From positions 1 through 41,497 of the IMG/VR virus record IMGVR_UViG_3300030329_003378: 41,497 nt of DNA, one strand, 5' to 3'. Origin of the DNA: a virus. Shown here piece by piece: positions 13,556 through 20,267 of the stretch (the stretch's first letter is position 1; each line of letters begins with the position of its first letter). The notes beneath the pieces were generated by a model. That model worked only from the letters and a program-made list of their open reading frames with translations, had not been told where the DNA came from and searched no databases. A program made the translations under genes and the position numbers.

Positions 13556-13907
13556 CAGTAACTACCTTTCCATCGCCATCCAGCACAAGCTCACTGATGC
13601 GAGGCTGCCAGCGGTTTTTCTTTTTAGTCCAAGATATGACTTGAAGACGGTTTCCTGCAGCAATCCATTCGGCTGAAGATTCAGCTTCAATTAGCTTGGC
13701 AATGCGAGCGGAATGATTGCTGCCACTTGTAGCCTGGACCCCAAGTGTCACCGGCTGGCGATCCAGCACCCCAATGGCAACCAGATCAAGTATGCCAAAC
13801 AGGTCTTTTCGCTTGCGGGCCTGGGGAATCCACTTCTCACAGACATCCGCGCGCAAACCGTAATCACGAAGAAGTTTCAGTGTTCTCTGGGTCGGACTCG
13901 TTGACAT
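13545..13907 (-). CDS. Possible PD-(D/E)XK-like nuclease-fold protein
   Basis: This 120-residue protein has the order TLKLLRDYGL, then LFGILDLVAIGV (Asp), then VTLGVQATS (Gln where nucleases usually have Glu), then an Arg-containing helix and strands. This D...QxT arrangement is found in restriction-endonuclease-like folds such as resolvase-type and VSR-like families, but the match is by motif order only. It starts at ATG 13907; an in-frame TTG two codons earlier (13913) is nearer to GGAG. It overlaps the preceding gene by about 44 bases. It could process recombination intermediates; alternatively it is an inactive relative. Confidence 0.5.
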   Translation of the reverse strand: MSTSPTQRTLKLLRDYGLRADVCEKWIPQARKRKDLFGILDLVAIGVLDRQPVTLGVQATSGSNHSARIAKLIEAESSAEWIAAGNRLQVISWTKKKNRWQPRISELVLDGDGKVVTDGV

Positions 13908-14214
13908 CGACAAGCAACTCCAAGGCTTCAGGGCCAGTAGTCATGATTATCGGGGTTCCCTTGCCCATGTATGCGGTGAGCGCATTGAAGGCGAGAAACT
14001 CATTTGCGTCTTCCACAGTGAAATCATTGTCTCGCATGCAGATATCGAGCATCTTGTCATACGAATAAATAGCAAGGCTCTGAGCGCCAGCCTGACTTCC
14101 AAAACCAATAATCGCCTCATTGAATCCATTCATCAAAAGACATTGGTCATCATTGATGGATTCTTCTTCCGATTGATTTGATTTCGACATGCCAGACGTT
14201 TTCTCTGTTTCCAT
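13864..14214 (-). CDS. Conserved phage hypothetical protein
   Basis: This 116-residue protein has the central pattern CLLMNGFNEAIIGFG...SLAIYSYDKMLDIC...DFTVEDANEFLAFN, a layout I recognise from uncharacterised small phage proteins found near replication genes. The start is uncertain: METEK at 14214 has a poor site, and MSKSN at 14190 is also possible. It overlaps both neighbours. The acidic C-terminus (DVNESDPENTETSS) overlaps the next gene. The function is unknown. Confidence 0.65.
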   Translation of the reverse strand: METEKTSGMSKSNQSEEESINDDQCLLMNGFNEAIIGFGSQAGAQSLAIYSYDKMLDICMRDNDFTVEDANEFLAFNALTAYMGKGTPIIMTTGPEALELLVDVNESDPENTETSS

Positions 14215-14455
14215 GAAATCCCATTGTCGCTTTCACCTGACCGTTGCGTATCCATTGTGTGATTGTAGAGGTTGGAACCCCGAAATGCTTAGAAGCATCC
14301 CTCACCGTCATATAAACCTTGGGGTCTGGTTCATAAAAAGCACCCTCACCAATAACAGGCAAGGACGGCTTCCAGGTCTGCTCGCTGTTTGATTTTACTG
14401 GCTCACCCCTATCGCTGGGCAAGCTCGCCTTTGCATAAAGTCCCATCTTCCTCAT
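14150..14455 (-). CDS. Small HTH DNA-binding protein
   Basis: The C-terminal half contains an excisionase/MerR-like helix-turn-helix (VYMTVRDASKHFGVPTSTIT, then QWIRNGQVKATMG) with the VxxASKxFGVPxSTIxxWIRxG pattern. The start is not clear. ATG 14455, with GGATGG eight bases upstream, is chosen because longer frames read far into the loader gene; the overlap with that gene is then 47 bases. It is likely a regulator, or a DNA-binding accessory of replication or recombination. Confidence 0.6.
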   Translation of the reverse strand: MRKMGLYAKASLPSDRGEPVKSNSEQTWKPSLPVIGEGAFYEPDPKVYMTVRDASKHFGVPTSTITQWIRNGQVKATMGFHGNRENVWHVEIKSIGRRIHQ

Positions 14456-14933
14456 GCGTATTGCCATCCATGCAATAAATAACCGCAGCGCGAAACATGA
14501 TGCTCCAGTCCTTTGGGTCATCACCGCTACTCTTCGAGAGTAACATTGAATACCTGCTCCGTGCCACACTCGCTGCATCAGACAATTCTTTTTGCGGCGT
14601 ATCCAGCAGCCGATCCAGCATCGACTCTTGACTAAGCCTTATCTGCTGATCTTCGTACTCCTGGGTCGCCCGATCCTCATCGCTTGATACGAATTCACGC
14701 TGCCGATTCTCTTTGATCTGGTAGATGATCGACTTGACCTCGGGCAACCGGGGGGTCTTCCAGCTCTTCTCGCGCCAATGTTGTTTGATTGCAATGCGCA
14801 CATCCTCCTGATTCATGCTTGCCAGATCATCTCGCCAAATGTCGTACTGATCCTGAGTAAGCTCGGCATTTGGAAACAGCCCCTTAAGCAACTCAAATGT
14901 CACCGACCACGCATTCGCTTCTCCAAAATTCAT
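14409..14933 (-). CDS. Helicase-loader-like replication protein
   Basis: This 174-residue protein has an N-terminal helical domain (SVTFELLKGLFPNAELTQDQ, then IWRDDLASMNQEDVRIAIKQHW) followed by PRLPEVKSIIYQI. Compact helices plus a Pro-x-Leu-x-Glu/Asp turn are seen in phage G39P-type helicase loaders. A charged linker and a C-terminal helical part follow. It follows the initiator gene (15021-15821), as loaders follow initiators in lambda-like order. The phage encodes no helicase, so the host replicative helicase would be the partner. The family match is moderate. Confidence 0.55.
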   Translation of the reverse strand: MNFGEANAWSVTFELLKGLFPNAELTQDQYDIWRDDLASMNQEDVRIAIKQHWREKSWKTPRLPEVKSIIYQIKENRQREFVSSDEDRATQEYEDQQIRLSQESMLDRLLDTPQKELSDAASVARSRYSMLLSKSSGDDPKDWSIMFRAAVIYCMDGNTHEEDGTLCKGELAQR

Positions 14934-15028
14934 CGAGCCTCCTTCACCGCAGCCACAACCTGCAGAACAAGAACACAGATCACAACAACTGACGCAAGCA
15001 ACAGTAACGCTTCACCTTCACTACTCAT
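14930..15028 (-). CDS. 32-residue single-pass membrane peptide
   Basis: The peptide starts MSSEGEALLLLASVVVICVL and ends AAVKEAR. It is an almost pure hydrophobic helix. GGAGG lies six bases before ATG 15028. The stop overlaps the next ATG (ATGA at 14930-14933), and the start overlaps the initiator gene's stop. Coupling on both sides makes it a probable real gene; a membrane anchor or toxin-like role is possible but unproven. Confidence 0.6.
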   Translation of the reverse strand: MSSEGEALLLLASVVVICVLVLQVVAAVKEAR

Positions 15029-15821
15029 GGGTCGCCTCCAATGCATCCCAACCAGAAGGAGTCTGGACATCAGGACCGCCCCGATTCCACTCCTCTGGGT
15101 CCATCAAATATCTCTCTTCCCCGAAGAAAGTGTGCGCTCTACAGGCATACTTCTTCTCAGAAGCCGCAGAAGAGCCCAGGTAGGCTTTTGAGGCCTCCAG
15201 AAGGGCATCCTCTGTTTTATCAACCAAAGCTCGCCATACGGCCTCTCTGGCCCTCACAGGGGATCCTATGAGTAGGGCCTCTTTCCATGGCTTAAGAACC
15301 CTGTCAACCCTCTCATCACTGCCCGCAAGATATCTCTCACCGCTGGTCAGTTCTCTTACGGTACGGTTCGGTTCGGGTACGGTTCGGGTACGGGTACGGT
15401 CTGGGCCAGGGCTGGTTCCAGCACCTTCAGTAGTGCTGGTGGATGCTGGATTTTTAGCCTTGAAACGGCCATTGGCTCCTCTGGCCTTGTCTTTCGATTC
15501 GACCCTGGCCTTGTTGCGTCGGCTCTTTGTTGTCCGACCGTCTCCCGTGTATCTATCAAGGTTGGGGAAGCGGAATCCCTCGTCAAGCACCTCGATCCAG
15601 CCGACCCGATTGAGTGCGTCTGTCAGGCCGGGTACACCAATGATTGATTCAAGCACACCATGGTGATGGCGAGAATACCCATCAGAAGTATGCTGATCGG
15701 CCCAGATCCATACCCTAATGAGAATTCCAACAGTCGCATTGACATCTAAATCCAAGGCGGAGGCGATCTCGTACACCTCCGCCTTGTTGACCAATTCGTG
15801 ACACACCCGAATGTCAGGCAT
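15021..15821 (-). CDS. Replication initiator (lambda O/replisome-organiser-like)
   Basis: This 266-residue protein has an N-terminal winged-helix-like domain (about residues 5-90) with VYEIASALDLDVNATVGILI, then IRVWIWADQHTSDGY, the GVPGLTDALNRVGWIEVLDE segment and FPNLDRY. This layout is typical of phage replisome-organiser/DnaT-like N-domains. It is followed by an Arg/Lys-rich linker, a Thr/Arg/Pro repeat region and a helical C-terminal domain (MDPEEWNRGG). ATG 15821 is preferred, with GGAGAGG nine bases upstream. The gene contains a short-repeat array at 15357-15402 that may be the origin. A helicase-loader-like gene lies downstream, so host helicase recruitment is the inferred role. Confidence 0.6.
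   Translation of the reverse strand: MPDIRVCHELVNKAEVYEIASALDLDVNATVGILIRVWIWADQHTSDGYSRHHHGVLESIIGVPGLTDALNRVGWIEVLDEGFRFPNLDRYTGDGRTTKSRRNKARVESKDKARGANGRFKAKNPASTSTTEGAGTSPGPDRTRTRTVPEPNRTVRELTSGERYLAGSDERVDRVLKPWKEALLIGSPVRAREAVWRALVDKTEDALLEASKAYLGSSAASEKKYACRAHTFFGEERYLMDPEEWNRGGPDVQTPSGWDALEATHE
15357..15402. repeat. Short-repeat array inside the initiator gene (candidate replication origin)
   Basis: The array is made of 5-6 bp units (GTACG, GTTCG, GTTCG, GGTACG, GTTCG, GGTACG, GGTACG on the plus strand). It encodes the Arg/Thr/Pro linker DRTRTRTVPEPNRTVRE. The lambda origin likewise consists of iterons inside the initiator gene O, between the DNA-binding and partner-binding domains. 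The repeats here are shorter and imperfect and no AT-rich block is adjacent, so an origin is only a candidate. Confidence 0.45.
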
Positions 15822-16023
15822 CTTCAAGCCTCTCCGCATCCCTGCTCAGGCCATTCTTGACTTCGGACCAGAATTTCTTCCGGTCGTAATACATAGTTTT
15901 GCTCATGTCACTGATGGATCTAGCAGGAGTCAGGACTCCACGCTGCTCCATGCGGCGTAGCGTGGAAACACTGACCCCCAATTCCTCAGCAGCATGCGCC
16001 CTGCTGATAACTGGTATCTCCAT
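15814..16023 (-). CDS. Excisionase/MerR-type HTH protein
   Basis: This 69-residue protein starts MEIPVISRAHAAEELGVSVS and continues TLRRMEQRGVLTPAR. That is a MerR/excisionase winged helix-turn-helix (AAEELGVSVSTLRRMEQRG), followed by a basic helical tail. It is coupled to the preceding gene by TGATG at 16023 and overlaps the initiator gene start. It is likely a DNA-binding regulator of the replication operon. With no integrase visible, a true excisionase role is unlikely. Confidence 0.7.
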   Translation of the reverse strand: MEIPVISRAHAAEELGVSVSTLRRMEQRGVLTPARSISDMSKTMYYDRKKFWSEVKNGLSRDAERLEDA

Positions 16024-16436
16024 CAGAACGGAATCTCTCCTTCCTTAACCGCCTTTGGGGCAGGCTGGACAGGGGGATCGCTCACCCCATCCTTACTTTC
16101 TTCACGCTTGACATCTTGGTAAGTGTTGTAGGTATTGCCGTCATCTTCGTTAGTCCACTGAGCAAGCTCAACCTCCATTTCGACATCCTCAAGGTCTACT
16201 GCATTCAGCACACCTCCAGGAGTAGAAATGCCCAGCTTCTCAGCAAACTCCTTACCCTTCGCCGCATTGACGTTGAATTTGCATCGCCTTCCATCGTCAA
16301 GATCCAGTGTCAATTGGATCTTGTTGTATTTAGGCTTCTCATCCGAAAAACGGACCTTGCCCTTATGCCAACCAGCTTCAACCAGTTCAACCTCTCGTTT
16401 TCCGCCACCCCTGCTGGGTCCACTTGTGCATTGCAT
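16023..16436 (-). CDS. SSB-like protein
   Basis: This 137-residue protein has a central beta-rich segment (ELVEAGWHKGKVRFSDEKPK, then YNKIQLTLDLDDGRRCKFNV, then EDVEMEVELAQWTN) compatible with an OB fold. The C-terminal tail is acidic and proline-rich and ends EGEIPF. An acidic tail ending in (D/E)IPF is the hallmark partner-binding tip of single-stranded DNA-binding proteins. It is adjacent to the ERF and RecE-like genes, as expected. Family assignment is from the tail and composition, not a full match. Confidence 0.55.
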   Translation of the reverse strand: MQCTSGPSRGGGKREVELVEAGWHKGKVRFSDEKPKYNKIQLTLDLDDGRRCKFNVNAAKGKEFAEKLGISTPGGVLNAVDLEDVEMEVELAQWTNEDDGNTYNTYQDVKREESKDGVSDPPVQPAPKAVKEGEIPF

Positions 16437-16828
16437 CAGTTCAACTCACTTTCTTCTTGCATTTCTCTTTGTGCTTCATATTTGGAATCAGCCTCATCGT
16501 CTTCAACCAAACTCACAGCTTCGTCATAAATATCACTGTCCCACCAGTAGTGATGAAACAGGTCAAACCCGTACTTTCCAGTAAACGTCAAGCTACCCTC
16601 AACCGGTTGGTCATTGTCAAACTCCATTTCAACCGTAGCCCCAGTCACTCTCACCGATGGAGAATCTTCAGGCTCATATTGCTCTTTTCTATACGATATA
16701 TGGGTGATTTCAGCATCAACTTCAGCGCGAATCCTGGCAGTAGGATGCTGCAGGAATCCATTGAGAGACATAGGAAACGTCCCATTGCATTCAACTTTAA
16801 TAGTTGCCTTCTGCTTCTTTCTAGCCAC
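16436..16828 (-). CDS. Hypothetical acidic protein in recombination operon
   Basis: This 130-residue protein starts at GTG 16828 (MARKKQKATIKVECNGTF...), overlapping the ERF stop (16821) by eight bases, with GGGGAATCAGG just upstream. It is beta-rich in the middle (VRVTGATVEMEFDNDQPVEG) and has a strongly acidic C-terminus (SLVEDDEADSKYEAQREMQE). It lies between SSB-like and ERF genes. It may be a single-strand DNA or protein-interaction factor, but no family was recognised. Confidence 0.65.
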   Translation of the reverse strand: MARKKQKATIKVECNGTFPMSLNGFLQHPTARIRAEVDAEITHISYRKEQYEPEDSPSVRVTGATVEMEFDNDQPVEGSLTFTGKYGFDLFHHYWWDSDIYDEAVSLVEDDEADSKYEAQREMQEESELN

Positions 16829-17519
16829 CCTGATTCCCCTTAATCCAGTCGATCACACCAGCAGCAGCCTTGCTACTCAGATCCTCAAACCCGCAATCAT
16901 ACTTCTTCTTGCACATCTCCAACGCCAAAATACATGCCGCAGGATGTGTCTCGTTGAGTTTCATCAACTCCTGGGTCTGTGAAGAAGTGATACCTGCGTC
17001 ACGGGGGCGAGACTCCCGATCCCTTGCAGTACGCTCCCCATCGGGATCACTGTCCGCTTGCATTTGGCTCTGGTCAAGCCGAGGGAGCATCAGCACATCA
17101 CGAAGCATGTAAAGCCATTGTGTTGTCATGACTGAACACTCACCCTTCAGTGGAGTCCGAAGATTCTCCATGAAGAAGTCTCGCTCGTACATACGGTGTT
17201 CACCAGTGGAATCACAATCGAGTCTCCACACAGTTTCAATGATTGGGTAACGCTGTTCGTTAATCAGGCATCCATCAGCAACCTTGACCTTCTCAGGAGT
17301 AAGCACCAATCCAAGATCAGTCATGATGTCTCGGCAATGGCCAAGCATTGCTTCCGTTGAGGTGTATGAGTAGCTACCCCCACGGCCCATGTTCGCATCA
17401 GCCTCCTTGAGGATGGGTCCGATCAGGCTCCTGGCCTCACGGATGTAGGTAACAATCGTCTGAGTCGCTTTGGTCTGCGACTTCTTTGCCGGGGTTTTCT
17501 TCGTTGCGGTTGTGGTCAT
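16821..17519 (-). CDS. ERF-family single-strand annealing protein
   Basis: This 232-residue protein shows the ERF plan: a Lys/Thr-rich start, YIREARSLIGPILKEADANM, then SYSYTSTEAMLGHCRDIMTD, then GLVLTPEK, then LDCDSTGEHRMYERDFF. ERF proteins, such as P22 Erf, anneal complementary single strands. Together with the RecE-like exonuclease gene just upstream it makes a standard phage recombination pair that pairs cut ends and can circularise the genome. The C-terminus is polar and variable. AGGAGG lies close upstream of ATG 17519. Confidence 0.75.
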   Translation of the reverse strand: MTTTATKKTPAKKSQTKATQTIVTYIREARSLIGPILKEADANMGRGGSYSYTSTEAMLGHCRDIMTDLGLVLTPEKVKVADGCLINEQRYPIIETVWRLDCDSTGEHRMYERDFFMENLRTPLKGECSVMTTQWLYMLRDVLMLPRLDQSQMQADSDPDGERTARDRESRPRDAGITSSQTQELMKLNETHPAACILALEMCKKKYDCGFEDLSSKAAAGVIDWIKGNQGG

Positions 17520-17529
17520 TTAGTTCCTC

Positions 17530-18327
17530 CTAATAACCGTAGGCCCACATGGGCAAATCCAAGACAGGTGTATCGTGATCGGTATCTTTCCAATCCCCAG
17601 GCCTGTCTTTGTAAATGTTCCAGATATCAAGCATGTTGTCAACCAGCTTGTCTCCCTCTTCAAACATCTTGTAGGAAGGCATGAATATCTGAGCAAGATA
17701 AGGTTCTTTGCTCCTGACCACTGCCAACCTAATGTCTTTTGTCTCTCTTCCACAGGCCTGCAGACCCCTGCGATAAAAGGCAAGCTGACCGAAATACTTG
17801 CGGTAGTAACAATCCTTTGAGAAATACTCCCAAGAGTCCGCAGAAGTTGTCTTCAACTCCAAGAAGCCCCGGCCAGATACCACATAATCAATAAGGCCTC
17901 GACATTGAATGCCGTGTTTTTCCTCCCATTGCAAGGCCACCTGCGGCATACCGAATCCAAAAAGATCCTTTGCCTCTGGTAAAGACAACACACTTTCTGA
18001 CATCCTTTCAGCAGTGGCCCAGGTATTTCGATTGACAGGAGAGAGCCCTTGTTCAATTTGTTCCTTCTTCCAGGCCTTGCCTGCTGCAGTACGAAAATCG
18101 TATTCCTTACCCTCTGGCTGTTGCACAAAAGACCTACCAACATGGTCGGGCGTGGTCACCATGGCATCAACAAGCGAGCCCAAAAGCATGGCATCAGACT
18201 GCTTTCTCTTAACAGTCATCTCATGCCGTGCAATTGCAGGCTCATCCATGTTTTTCAACACAGACCAATTAACACCATCAAGCTCACGGTATTCTTCAAA
18301 AGATAGGTTTGATATCAATTCGTTCAT
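17530..18327 (-). CDS. RecE-like (PD-(D/E)XK) exonuclease
   Basis: This 265-residue protein starts ELISNLSFEEYRELDGVNWS after Met, the beginning typical of phage RecE-like nucleases of the DUF3799 type. Key positions: a Gly-Ser-Leu-Val-Asp segment near residue 48 where others have G-x-x-x-H, D147 (CRGLIDYV), E157-x-K159 (FLELKTT) and Q181 (YFGQLAFYRR). These match the PD-(D/E)XK set, with the first His absent. ATG 18327 is chosen because GGAG lies six bases upstream; GTG 18354 would sit inside a terminator-like stem. The enzyme would resect double-strand ends to feed the ERF annealer. Confidence 0.75.
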   Translation of the reverse strand: MNELISNLSFEEYRELDGVNWSVLKNMDEPAIARHEMTVKRKQSDAMLLGSLVDAMVTTPDHVGRSFVQQPEGKEYDFRTAAGKAWKKEQIEQGLSPVNRNTWATAERMSESVLSLPEAKDLFGFGMPQVALQWEEKHGIQCRGLIDYVVSGRGFLELKTTSADSWEYFSKDCYYRKYFGQLAFYRRGLQACGRETKDIRLAVVRSKEPYLAQIFMPSYKMFEEGDKLVDNMLDIWNIYKDRPGDWKDTDHDTPVLDLPMWAYGY

Positions 18328-18337
18328 CTTGGTCTCC

Positions 18338-18377
18338 AAAAAAGACAACCCCACCGGGGTCAGGCTTTCCGGCGGGG
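18338..18377 (-). terminator. Rho-independent terminator before the exonuclease gene
   Basis: On the minus strand CCCCGCCGG pairs with CCGGTGGGG (9 bp, one G-U) around an 11-base loop, followed by TTGTCTTTTTT. It overlaps the 3' end of the 18360-18530 gene and ends only about ten bases before the exonuclease start codon, so it can act as an attenuator for the recombination and replication genes. Confidence 0.65.
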
Positions 18378-18530
18378 AGTCTTATCGGAGGAACTACCTT
18401 CGATGAACGGACCCAGTATACACGACATAAAGTCGGCAGCACTGGCCGCATCCCGCTTTGCTTGTTCTTTGTTTCTCTGCTCACACTGAGCATTACGGAC
18501 CTTCGGGTCCACATCTGGCTTGTCACACAT
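18360..18530 (-). CDS. Small hypothetical protein
   Basis: This 56-residue protein starts MCDKPDVDPKVRNAQCEQRN. ATG 18530 is chosen because GGAGG lies about nine bases upstream; the longer frame from 18602 lacks a site. Two Cys near the N-terminus and one later (FMSCILGPF) may bind metal. The last codons fold into the terminator. The ribosome binding site is in the 3' arm of a hairpin (18537-18576), so translation may be controlled by RNA folding. Confidence 0.6.
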   Translation of the reverse strand: MCDKPDVDPKVRNAQCEQRNKEQAKRDAASAADFMSCILGPFIEGSSSDKTPRRKA

Positions 18531-18536
18531 ATAAAA

Positions 18537-18576
18537 AGCCTCCAATATGCCAAGAGTGTAGCACATTTGGGAGGCT
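18537..18576 (-). promoter_or_regulatory. Hairpin that hides a ribosome binding site
   Basis: On the minus strand AGCCTCC pairs with GGAGGCT, with an inner stem ATGTGC/GCATAT and a ten-base loop, followed by TTTTTATATG. The GGAGG in the 3' arm is the ribosome binding site for ATG 18530. The same structure followed by T5 could instead act as a weak terminator. Either reading places control in front of the 56-residue gene. Confidence 0.55.
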
Positions 18577-18604
18577 ATGCAAGCCCATGGCTGTATTTGC
18601 ATGC

Positions 18605-18886
18605 TTATGGAAGTGAGCCCTCGGATACCTGGACTATCTGAACGCCCCTAATAAGGCCGCGAGGAATGTTTATAGCTCCAGATGTTTCTTCTGGACCCCA
18701 GGTCATGGTCAAGGAAATACGCTCTTCGTTCTGCTCAACAACGAATCCAACGGAACGGATTACTTTGAAAGGCTCTACAGCATCGGCCCGCATCTGGTCT
18801 GTTTCGACCCAAGACGGGCTGGTGTGATCCTCAACATCTATCCATTCAACAATTGCAACCCTGTCAGGGCCACAGATTTCGCTCAT
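18605..18886 (-). CDS. Conserved phage protein (W-D-x-(S)-W / SVGF type)
   Basis: This 93-residue protein starts MSEICGPDRVAIVEWIDVED. Its layout of (V)EW(I/V)D(V/S)...WV..., then IRSVGFVVEQNEERISLTMTW, then INIPRGLIRGVQIVQV resembles uncharacterised small phage proteins encoded near replication genes. ATG 18886 overlaps the phosphoesterase stop (ATGA). This coupled start is preferred over GTG 19003, which would overlap by 121 bases. It is beta-rich. The function is unknown. Confidence 0.7.
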   Translation of the reverse strand: MSEICGPDRVAIVEWIDVEDHTSPSWVETDQMRADAVEPFKVIRSVGFVVEQNEERISLTMTWGPEETSGAINIPRGLIRGVQIVQVSEGSLP

Positions 18887-19656
18887 ACTGCCATGCGCCA
18901 TTCGTCGTAACTCCTGAAAATCACCGATTCTGCATCCCAGCATTTCCTTGCTCTCGGGCTTTTCAACAACTGCGCTCGACCCGTTATTAAACCTTGACCC
19001 CACCTTGACTTATCCTCCTTGGCCGCCCAGTCGGGTGCCATGTGTCTCATACAACCTGGGTTCGCTCGCCACCAATTCAATGGCCACGCTTGCCCTGCAA
19101 TAATTCTTTCCGGTTGGCCCTCCGGCGTAGGGCGGTGAGTGTGTCCGTGGATATATAGACCCCACTCACGGGCAAGGATGGTGGCTTCCTTTTTAATCCC
19201 ACTGGCTGAACAAGCAACCCCATGGTGGAATGTGACTTGGCCCAGGCGGAAGCAGCCTTGGTGCCGACACATTTGGTATTTAGGAACAGGCATCTCCCAA
19301 TGCTCTTTAATCTCAGGCTCATGGTTCCTGTAATGCATAGCCTCGCGTATTCGCGGGTCTATTTTGGGAGAATCAAGGCGTGCCTCATGGTTTCCGGGCA
19401 GCAATACACGCCTAGAATCAGGTGAAGCCAAACGTATGGTGCGAAGTATTTCATTACTAGCAGCGTATTCTTCAGCGGCATCCACTGACTCAACGTCAGC
19501 GTGCTGGCTCGCCCACGCCATCTCATGCAGGTCCCCCAGACAAACAATTACATCAGGCTTTCTGGCAGCTATCTGCTCTACAAGCCAATCAATTGCTTCC
19601 GGGTCATGCAAAGGGGCATGGACACAAGAAAACGCTAGAAAAGATCTGTCTTCCAT
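18883..19656 (-). CDS. Calcineurin-like metallophosphoesterase
   Basis: This 257-residue protein has GDLHE at residues 41-45, GNHEAR at 88-93, HHG at 144-146 and GHTH at 171-174, the standard order of metal ligands. The first motif, usually D-x-H, reads F-S-C-V-H at residues 9-13, so a Cys occupies the first Asp position. The substrate could be phosphodiester bonds in DNA, RNA or nucleotides; this cannot be told. ATG 19656 is preferred over TTG 19668. It lies upstream of recombination genes. Confidence 0.75.
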   Translation of the reverse strand: MEDRSFLAFSCVHAPLHDPEAIDWLVEQIAARKPDVIVCLGDLHEMAWASQHADVESVDAAEEYAASNEILRTIRLASPDSRRVLLPGNHEARLDSPKIDPRIREAMHYRNHEPEIKEHWEMPVPKYQMCRHQGCFRLGQVTFHHGVACSASGIKKEATILAREWGLYIHGHTHRPTPEGQPERIIAGQAWPLNWWRANPGCMRHMAPDWAAKEDKSRWGQGLITGRAQLLKSPRARKCWDAESVIFRSYDEWRMAV

Positions 19657-19664
19657 GACATCTA

Positions 19665-19952
19665 TCAATCTTTCCGCTTGTCCTGATGATCCAGCTTGCC
19701 CATCCGCTCCCAGTCAGGCTCAATGTCTTTCATCAACCGAATCATGGTTTCCAGACGGACAATGCTGTTATCAAGGCTTCTTAGCCTGTCAATCATTTTT
19801 ACAGTCATATCCCACAAGGCCTGAATCTTATTCAGGAGAACATTCATCATCCATTTGAGCATGAAATACATCCCAGCCATGAGTATGACTGCGATAAAAA
19901 TAGGAAATCCAAGCTCTTCTACCACCTTTACGGCGTGATTTACCTCTTCCAT
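19665..19952 (-). CDS. Small membrane protein with coiled-coil tail
   Basis: This 95-residue protein has one long hydrophobic helix at about residues 14-40 (ELGFPIFIAVILMAGMYFML), then an amphipathic helical tail rich in Leu, Ile, Arg and Asp that may form a coiled coil. Topology resembles small holin-like or membrane-anchoring phage proteins. It begins at ATG 19952 with GGGGTTAGG upstream. The role is unknown; position before the phosphoesterase gene may mean it anchors DNA-processing proteins, or serves lysis. Confidence 0.6.
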   Translation of the reverse strand: MEEVNHAVKVVEELGFPIFIAVILMAGMYFMLKWMMNVLLNKIQALWDMTVKMIDRLRSLDNSIVRLETMIRLMKDIEPDWERMGKLDHQDKRKD

Positions 19953-19992
19953 AGGCCTGACCTAACCCCTTGAAAAACCACAAGTAACAAGA

Positions 19993-20256
19993 CTACACAG
20001 GCATCACCCCGGAATAGAACATTTTCCCAGGCTCACTCTTACGGTAGGCGTAGACATGCTCGCCAACCGATGGAAAGGAATTCAAGAACTCATCAGCCGC
20101 AAACATGACAGGAATCGTCCAGACCAGATCGTTCTCATCAGCCTCAACAACAAGGCCATCCAATGGGCCACCGATTAATTCCCTGACAACAGAACTCTCA
20201 CCAACCCCCTCGTCACCCCGACCTTCTGGATAGCAAATGCAAATCGTGTACCACAT
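19993..20256 (-). CDS. GGPLDG-motif conserved phage protein
   Basis: This 87-residue protein has VRELIGGPLDGLVVEADEN at about residues 24-42 and a C-terminal YAYRKSEPGKMFYSG. The E-x-x-GGPLDG start plus a late Tyr-rich strand is a recurrent pattern in small phage proteins of unknown role. TAGGAGGAAT lies right before ATG 20256. It is the first gene after the giant protein gene, only 11 bp away. Confidence 0.7.
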   Translation of the reverse strand: MWYTICICYPEGRGDEGVGESSVVRELIGGPLDGLVVEADENDLVWTIPVMFAADEFLNSFPSVGEHVYAYRKSEPGKMFYSGVMPV

Positions 20257-20267
20257 AACTATTCCTC

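Noticed and set aside
15814-16023. Excisionase and hence lysogeny
   Set aside because: Only the HTH type is seen; no integrase or attachment site was found, so a regulator is more likely.
18605-19003. Longer version of the 93-residue gene starting at GTG 19003
   Set aside because: It would overlap the phosphoesterase by 121 bases; the ATGA-coupled start at 18886 gives a protein with the usual family layout.
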